A stretch of 34,493 bases of DNA from an uncultured Methanospirillaceae archaeon. GTDB taxonomy: Archaea > Halobacteriota > Methanomicrobia > Methanomicrobiales > Methanospirillaceae. The notes beneath the pieces were generated by a model. It saw nothing but the letters and a program-made list of their open reading frames with translations, did no database searches and had not been told where the DNA came from. Positions 29,007 to 34,493 of the stretch are shown here, one piece after another. The stretch is from assembly GCA_949319355.1 (NCBI GenBank), contig CASGHA010000160.1, forward strand, positions 1 through 34,493. The letters run 5' to 3'. The translations under genes and the position numbers were made by a program. The first letter of the stretch is position 1. The number at the start of each line of letters is the position of its first letter.

Positions 29007-29179
29007 GTGAAAAGCAGAAAAAAAACCGCTTTATCCTTGAGGAGGAGGACGTCCTCCTTCTCGGGAGGCATGAACCTTCAGAAAGCGACCTTGCCGAGGC
29101 TGACGAAGTTTTCAGCCAGATCCTGGGCGGGCTTTCAAAGGAGCCGCCCCACATGTCCCGGCGTAACCGCGGGACCTGA
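29003..29179 (+). CDS. 58-aa hypothetical protein, acidic overall, translationally coupled to the ART-like gene
   Basis: ATGA overlap at 29003-29006. Reads MSEKQKKNRFILEEEDVLLLGRHEPSESDLAEADEVFSQILGGLSKEPPHMSRRNRGT-stop. Not in the supplied ORF track, whose shortest entries are about 60 aa. Confidence 0.6.
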   Translation: MSEKQKKNRFILEEEDVLLLGRHEPSESDLAEADEVFSQILGGLSKEPPHMSRRNRGT

Positions 29180-29619
29180 CAGAAACAGGGATTAAAACGG
29201 GTGTCAGGGCAGGATTTTCCCGCCCCGGAACCCTTACAGGGTGCTAATATAGGATGGGTCTTATTGTTATTTTGTAGGTATCACACTACGAGGGAAGCAA
29301 ACAACCCACAATGGTGTTACAAGGACAGAGCAATGGTGCCGCAACGGTCAGACTTTGTTTATCACCCTCCTTCACCTTTTTGTTAACAAGGAAGTGTTTT
29401 TTTCTTCATCCCATATGAAATGTTGATCGTTAGCAATTTTAGCATTCATCACGGGCAGGGGTATTCCCAGGCATGCAGAAGGAGCCAGCGGTTACATACA
29501 CCGGTGACACACGGAAGGGGCCGTCCTCCCCGGTGAACCCGGTCCGATATGGGTGGGCCCGGATATCTGATAACAGGTCGATAGTCACATTCAAAGGAAA
29601 AAGCTGAATCAGGAGTGCT

Positions 29620-30468
29620 TTAACACTCTTCCCTTACCGATCCAGGCTGCAGGGGCATCATCCCACAGATGTGCGCAGCGTACTTCCCCGACTCGGTGAT
29701 TCCGACGTACAGGTTCCTGCCCTTCTTTTCCTTCGTGATATACCCGTTTTTCTCGAGCTTTTCAAGAATCGTCTTGTCGAGTTTCATCAGCTGGCGGCTC
29801 TGGACGCTCCGTTTCTTCTTCCGGTCCTCGATGTCGTCGAAGACCTCGTCGTACCCATCGACCTTCTCAATCCGGAGGAGGTCAAAAAGCTCCTTCGTCC
29901 GCATCTGCTGTCCCTTCCCGCAGAGGGATATGAGGATCTTAAGGCTGATGGTGTCGGGCATGACCAGCTGGAAGTTCGAGAGCGTCCAGACCTGGACGTC
30001 CCTGATGATCGAGAGGCCGTGCTCGGTCTCGTCGGACTGGGTGTGGGAATACTCGTCGGCCCTCACATAATAGATCCTGACGTCGTGCACCATGCCGGCA
30101 AGGGTCGCCCCGATCGAGGTCAGCCTCCCACAGGCGGACATGTTAATCAGTACTGTGTTGCCGTCGGCATATTCACTGGGGATGAGGGCTGATACCGCCC
30201 GCATCACCTCGAGGATGTCGAAGATGTCGACCCTGACAAGCGTCACCCTGATGCCCTGGGCACGGAGCGTGGACGTGACCCGGTCATCGTACGACCGCTG
30301 CCGGGCATTCATGCCGAGCTCCTTCGGCGTCCCGTACTTCGGGCTGTCGGCGATGGTGATGACATAGGCCCGGTGCGCTTTCATCTTTTCGAAAGGTTTT
30401 ACCGCACGGTCGAACTCGTACCCAAGCGGGATGATGTGGACGATCTCCTCGATGCCTCCCCGTGCCAT
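29620..30468 (-). CDS. HFX_2341/DUF6293-like transcriptional regulator (CARF-like N-terminal domain + wHTH)
   Basis: MARGGIEEIVHIIPLGYEFDRAVKPFEKMKAHRAYVIT; Rossmann-like TVLINMSACGRLTSIGATLAG; C-terminal winged HTH (LMKLDKTILEKLEKNGYITKEKKGRNLYVGITESGKYAA). ATG 30468. Confidence 0.7.
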   Translation of the reverse strand: MARGGIEEIVHIIPLGYEFDRAVKPFEKMKAHRAYVITIADSPKYGTPKELGMNARQRSYDDRVTSTLRAQGIRVTLVRVDIFDILEVMRAVSALIPSEYADGNTVLINMSACGRLTSIGATLAGMVHDVRIYYVRADEYSHTQSDETEHGLSIIRDVQVWTLSNFQLVMPDTISLKILISLCGKGQQMRTKELFDLLRIEKVDGYDEVFDDIEDRKKKRSVQSRQLMKLDKTILEKLEKNGYITKEKKGRNLYVGITESGKYAAHICGMMPLQPGSVREEC

Positions 30469-30589
30469 ATATGCTCCTCTTGCTATCCTTTCCGTTATGA
30501 GAATATAAGAGGTTGCCGCCATAAGGCGTGATGCTGAGTACCCTGATGAGGGGGTCATTGTCCCAGAGGCCCTCCTGCCTCCAGGCTTC

Positions 30590-30633
30590 TCCCGGGCATG
30601 CCAGCACGGGAGTTCCGTGGCCGCTGCCCGGGA
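30590..30633. repeat. Nested inverted repeat: TCCCGGGCA...CACGG-GAGTT-CCGTG...TGCCCGGGA
   Basis: 9-bp outer arms at 30590-30598 and 30625-30633; 5-bp inner arms at 30605-30609 and 30615-30619. Confidence 0.6.
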
Positions 30634-30742
30634 ACAATAAGACTTGCTTATATACCCCTTCGCCCCACTTTTCCCGGACATGCGCCGGGCCCCGGTCATC
30701 CTGTACGCCCGTCCTGCATGCCTTCAAATGGAGGAATTAGGA

Positions 30743-31603
30743 GTGAAACACTACCCGATTGCCCTGTTCATCCTCGCGGCACTCGTCCTTGTCCTGGTCG
30801 TCCCACCGGCGTGCGCCGTACTGCAGATGACAACCTACAAGGGCTCGGTTACCGCAGTTAACAGCGCCAATGCGACCCTGAGCGTGAATGTAACACACCA
30901 GTACGGCTGCACGTACGAGAAAGAGGGAACGAACTGCACCTGGGACGCGATCAAGCCCAAGGTCGTGACTGGTGCCGTCCCGACAAACGCGGTACTTACA
31001 GAAGTCAAGGCAGGGATGCCGGTCGAAGTGGTTAACATGGGAGGCGATGGAGGGGCCTGGACCACGGTGGCCGTACTCGTCCCGGAAAAAGGCACGGAAG
31101 ACTGGCCTGCAAGCGACGTCTATGGTGAGCCTGATGCGAAGCTCATCGGGGGCTACGCACTTCTGGCCGTTACAAGCCCGGACTGTTCGGCCTGCACCGG
31201 CACGGTCTGCACGGCAAAGGACGCGAACGTGACCGTCCTCAGGAACGACAAGGACGTCTTTGACAAGCTCATGAAACCCGGTTCGAACTTCACCTACTTC
31301 GATAAGTCAGACCAGTCCGACGTCCTCATCAACTTCGTGAAGGGCGAAGCGGCGGCACAGGACTGCCCGGGGAAGGCCGGGATGACCGGGCCGCAACCGG
31401 TCTCGGTGTTCATCGTCCATGTCTCCATCGGCCACACCGGCAACCAGACGGCGAACGCGACTACCGTGGCCACGACGGTCGCAACGACGGCGGCAAAGAC
31501 AACCGTTCCCGTGACGACGAAATCACCCCTGCCCGCGGTGGTCGTCCTCGGAGCGCTCGGCTGTGCCGGTGTCCTGTTCGCCAGGCAGGGCCTGAAGCGA
31601 TAA
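30743..31603 (+). CDS. Secreted/membrane-anchored surface protein with Thr-rich stalk and C-terminal TM anchor
   Basis: Signal segment HYPIALFILAALVLVLVVPPACA; Thr-rich ATTVATTVATTAAKTTVPVTTKS before VVVLGALGCAGVLFARQGLKR. GGAGGAA precedes GTG 30743; ATG 30728 is an alternative. Confidence 0.75.
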   Translation: MKHYPIALFILAALVLVLVVPPACAVLQMTTYKGSVTAVNSANATLSVNVTHQYGCTYEKEGTNCTWDAIKPKVVTGAVPTNAVLTEVKAGMPVEVVNMGGDGGAWTTVAVLVPEKGTEDWPASDVYGEPDAKLIGGYALLAVTSPDCSACTGTVCTAKDANVTVLRNDKDVFDKLMKPGSNFTYFDKSDQSDVLINFVKGEAAAQDCPGKAGMTGPQPVSVFIVHVSIGHTGNQTANATTVATTVATTAAKTTVPVTTKSPLPAVVVLGALGCAGVLFARQGLKR

Positions 31604-31790
31604 CCATTCTCATCTTTTTTATGCGGATTGACCGCTCTTTCAGTTACAGATAGGTGACTTGGGGATGTGTGAAAAACCGGGACATACGGTTGTTGGCCAT
31701 CAGGATGGTCCCCTGAAAAGCACGCAGACAGACAGATCTCTGGTAGATCCAGGTAGAAGATAATATATCAAAGTATACAAGAGTATAAAT

Positions 31791-32021
31791 ATGGAAACCA
31801 CGACCGTCAGGGTCAGGCAGGAGACAAAAGACCTCCTTCTCGGTCTGAAAATTCATCCGCGGGAAACCCTCGACCAGGTCATATTCCGGCTCGCGAACCT
31901 GGCATATGATGATGAAAACGTGTCTCCCGAAGAGCTGCGAAAAATGGAGGCTGGAATACAGGACATCAGGTCAGGGAGGACCAGGAACTTCGATGAGGTT
32001 ACCCGAGAGCTGGGTACCTGA
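31791..32021 (+). CDS. Antitoxin of a type II TA pair
   Basis: METTTVRVRQETKDLLLGLKIHPRETLDQVIFRLANLA, antitoxin-like; TGATG overlap with a RelE-like ORF. Confidence 0.8.
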   Translation: METTTVRVRQETKDLLLGLKIHPRETLDQVIFRLANLAYDDENVSPEELRKMEAGIQDIRSGRTRNFDEVTRELGT

Positions 32022-32290
32022 TGACGTTCACCATCGTCCTTTCTGATTCAGCCACAAAGGACCTGCAACACCTCCCCAGATCCGTGTCTGACAGGATCAT
32101 GAGGGCCCTGGCTGATTTTGCCAGACATCCCGACCCGGTTCGGCATGACATACGAAAACTCCGCGGATTTCCCGGGGACCAACCGGTATACCGGATGCGG
32201 GTTGGTGACTACCGTGTCGGGATGCTCATTATCCATGCCAAGGGAACGGTCATAGTCCTCTCAGTTCACAAACGCGAGGGCCTGTACTAA
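32021..32290 (+). CDS. RelE/ParE-superfamily toxin
   Basis: MTFTIVLSDSATKDLQHLPRSVSDRIMRAL...LRGFPGDQPVYRMRVGDYRVGMLI...VIVLSVHKREGLY is a typical RelE core. Confidence 0.9.
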   Translation: MTFTIVLSDSATKDLQHLPRSVSDRIMRALADFARHPDPVRHDIRKLRGFPGDQPVYRMRVGDYRVGMLIIHAKGTVIVLSVHKREGLY

Positions 32291-32395
32291 CCTTTCACTC
32301 TTTCATCCCGGAACAAGGGGGCTGTCTTTCTTTTCAGGTCATGATCCCACGGGAGTTGTTCCCACAACAACCCTTATCCCCCACAGGCACTGACG

Positions 32396-32758
32396 GTGGT
32401 AACGATTGTGAAAGCCATGCCGACCGTGCGGTTTCTCCTCATCATCCTCCTGGCCCTTGCCCTCGTCTCATGGCCGGTCTTTGCGGCCTGTTCGTGCTCG
32501 ATGCCCTGGCTCCAGAATGCCGCGAACCAGAGGGACCTCTTCAGCCAGATGAAGGCCGCGGCGGCGAAGCCTACGCAGCCGCTCGACCTGAGCGGTTTTC
32601 CCGCGGCAAACACCTCGGTCTCTGACAACCCGGCACTGAAGTCACGCATCATGGTCCCGCAGGTCGTGAAAACGGTCCTCCCAGTGAGCCCCAGGGTGAC
32701 CACGACCGGAAAGGACCTGTCCCTGGTGAAGCTGAAAAACAGGACCTTCACCAGGTAA
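32396..32758 (+). CDS. Small secreted hypothetical protein (possible start ATG 32417)
   Basis: Signal peptide MPTVRFLLIILLALALVSWPVFAACSCS; no recognised domain. Confidence 0.6.
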   Translation: MVTIVKAMPTVRFLLIILLALALVSWPVFAACSCSMPWLQNAANQRDLFSQMKAAAAKPTQPLDLSGFPAANTSVSDNPALKSRIMVPQVVKTVLPVSPRVTTTGKDLSLVKLKNRTFTR

Positions 32759-33081
32759 GTGCCCCGGCCTGCTCAATGACCGGGCGGCGTTATCAAGGGC
32801 CGGGATTCGTTTCTCATAGGGATCTAAGCCAATAAGTCCCGCACACCGCCACCATTTTTTCAGGTCTGTTTCCCCGAAAGTACCAGGTTTCATCATCCCT
32901 TTTCTTCCAGGCCACAGGGTGCATGACGCGCCACGCAATAAACAGGCCATCCCACAGGTCACATCCGGTGAAAGGGCGTTATGTAGGGCATTGTAACCTG
33001 TTATCCTCTTCCGACAACAGATTGCGTAATAATATAATTATATATATTATGACTATTTGGAGACATAACATTCATATACCA

Positions 33082-33143
33082 ACATGATGAGTATCATGTA
33101 ACAGTGTCCTTGCCTGCGTGCAGGCTTGAGGTATTCGTTCAAG
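33082..33143 (+). promoter_or_regulatory. Structured 5' region of the pilin gene (three short inverted repeats)
   Basis: ACATGAT-GAGT-ATCATGT (33082-33099); GCCTGC-GT-GCAGGC (33112-33125); CTTGA...TCAAG (33125-33143). Confidence 0.45.
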
Positions 33144-33153
33144 GTGTTGACAA

Positions 33154-33567
33154 ATGAAAAGATGCACAAAGAAGGATGATGCAGTATCACCCGTTATCGG
33201 TGTGATCCTCATGGTCGCGATCACTGTGATCCTCGCAGCCGTCATCGCTGCGTTCGTGTTCGGCATGGCCGGGAACGTGCAGAAAACCAAAAATATTGCA
33301 GCCACCGCTACACAACAGGGTTTGACTACCACTATAACATATGTTGGTGGGCCGGATTCTGGAGATCTCGCGACAGATGGTTTAAGCTATGCAGTTACAT
33401 CAACCAACGGGACAATAATAAAATCTAGCACAGCTTTCGCAACCCCCATAAATGTTGGATCCAGTGTGATGGAACCACATAGCCCGGCAGGGACCAAAGA
33501 TCATGTTGTTGTTACCGCGAAATTCGCAGATGGTACATCACAGGTGATTCTTGATACCTACGTCTAA
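33154..33567 (+). CDS. Archaeal type IV pilin-like protein
   Basis: Class III signal/pilin N-terminus KRCTKKDDAVSPVIGVILMVAITVILAAVIAAFVFG. Confidence 0.9.
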   Translation: MKRCTKKDDAVSPVIGVILMVAITVILAAVIAAFVFGMAGNVQKTKNIAATATQQGLTTTITYVGGPDSGDLATDGLSYAVTSTNGTIIKSSTAFATPINVGSSVMEPHSPAGTKDHVVVTAKFADGTSQVILDTYV

Positions 33568-33717
33568 CCTCAATTACCCTTTTTTCAAGCTCAATAACTC
33601 GGTTAAGTCCAAAATATCAAGTATAATCGCGTTGATTTAAACCGTGTAATTATCTACTCTTTCAGGGATATCCGGACGATTCGTTTTACTTTCAGCCTCT
33701 TTCTGTTAATCGTCCCA

Positions 33718-34086
33718 ATGTACATCTACGGTCTTGGAACAGCAATCGGATTTGGAATCGGTTACATCCTCTTTAAAATTCAGGATACAATACTTGGGTT
33801 TTCCCTTATCTCCCCCTGGATGGAATTAAATTACATTACCACAGGGATTATTTCAGGTAAATCATCTTTTTCAATAGTCTTCAGGATTTGCGGGATTGCA
33901 GGTATTATTGCATCTATCGGTTTATTTCAGTTGGACATCCACATACGTAGGAATTTTTACAAACCTGCTGCTTTTTGTTTGGCAATAGGCGCCATACTAT
34001 TCCAGGTTTATCTCATCATCCAATATGGTTTTTTTTATCCGGCCCTGCGGGGTATGCAATACCAGTTGGGATTCCAATTACCATGA
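33718..34086 (+). CDS. Hypothetical multi-TM protein, possibly 5'-truncated
   Basis: Hydrophobic ORF. The same frame is open to 33649 with plausible membrane-protein residues (FIYSFRDIRTIRFTFSLFLLIVPM) but no obvious earlier start codon. Confidence 0.5.
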   Translation: MYIYGLGTAIGFGIGYILFKIQDTILGFSLISPWMELNYITTGIISGKSSFSIVFRICGIAGIIASIGLFQLDIHIRRNFYKPAAFCLAIGAILFQVYLIIQYGFFYPALRGMQYQLGFQLP

Positions 34087-34164
34087 TTCTGGCCAGATAG
34101 TGTAGGAAAAGTTCTGTAAATTCAGTGACCCCGATCCTAAGTGACCAAACTGGAGACCGGGGTC

Positions 34165-34493
34165 ATGGATCTGTTAGATTTTGTACAAGAATATTTTGAT
34201 GATCACGATAGTGGTCTCAAATCGCTCCTGACATTTTTCCTGAACATGGTGATGGAGTATGAGGCAGAAATGCAAGCTGGAGCAGCGCGATATCAATGCT
34301 CACCAACACGACGTGCGTACCGTAATGGAAAAAAACCAAGGACGTTAATGACACGACTGGGAGAACTTACTCTCTCTAAACCTGATTTCAGAAATATCTC
34401 CTTTGAAACAACCGTGTTTGAGAAGTATAGCCGGGTTGAACGGGCAGTAATCAATGCTATCCTGGAATCGTATAAAGAGGGCGTATCTACAAG
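34165..34493 (+). mobile_element. IS256/Mutator-type transposase, N-terminal part (runs off the window)
   Basis: ATG 34165, open to the window end: MDLLDFVQEYFDDHDSGLKSLLTFFLNMVMEYEAEMQAGAARYQCSPTRRAYRNGKKPRTLMTRLGELTLSKPDFRNISFETTVFEKYSRVERAVINAILESYKEGVSTR. IS256-like YRNG.KPRTL-type segment. Confidence 0.8.

Noticed and set aside
29201-29386. 61-aa ORF in the low-GC intergenic region
   Set aside because: Atypical composition and no ribosome-binding or promoter support.
31455-31545. Repetitive Thr/Ala codons (ATTVATTVATTAAKTT) as a possible tandem repeat or CRISPR-like array
   Set aside because: Codes for a Thr-rich stalk before a TM anchor, common in archaeal surface proteins; no spacer-repeat structure.
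32642-32962. 106-aa minus-strand ORF
   Set aside because: Partly antisense to the secreted small protein. The upstream half (MTCGMACLLRGASCTLWPGRKG...) looks somewhat protein-like, but no family or promoter supports it.
1-34493. CRISPR arrays, tRNA or rRNA genes
   Set aside because: No regularly spaced direct repeats and no tRNA T-loop-like or rRNA-like sequence noticed in the intergenic regions by eye; tRNAscan or a CRISPR finder was not run.

Overview
The window looks like a GC-rich archaeal chromosome segment, probably a methanogen of the Methanomicrobiales type. That placement is inferred from the gene families and was not tested. From left to right it contains: a kdpA(partial)-kdpB-kdpC-kdpD-like operon whose KdpD has no histidine-kinase module; a secreted protein; an ABC-2 exporter whose permease and ATPase genes are separated by an inverted sensor kinase, with a paralogous kinase just beyond; nifB; an ECF-type Co/Ni transporter cluster with a DtxR-like regulator ending in a Cys-rich tail; a GATase; a stand-alone ArcS-like (DUF5591-like) domain protein; a tightly overlapping iscS-iscU-thiF/moeB-moaD-moaE operon divergent from a Cys-containing HTH regulator, with a perfect 16-bp palindrome between them; a PflX-like radical SAM gene; msrA with a coupled small Cys protein; an MBL hydrolase; a secreted ADP-ribosyltransferase-like protein coupled to an unlisted 58-aa ORF; a CARF-like/HFX_2341-like HTH regulator; a RelE-type toxin-antitoxin pair; a type IV pilin; and the start of an IS256-type transposase at the right edge. 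The best candidate for an undescribed system is the secreted ART-fold protein plus its translationally coupled 58-aa partner (28239-29179). All calls come from reading the sequence; no database searches were run.
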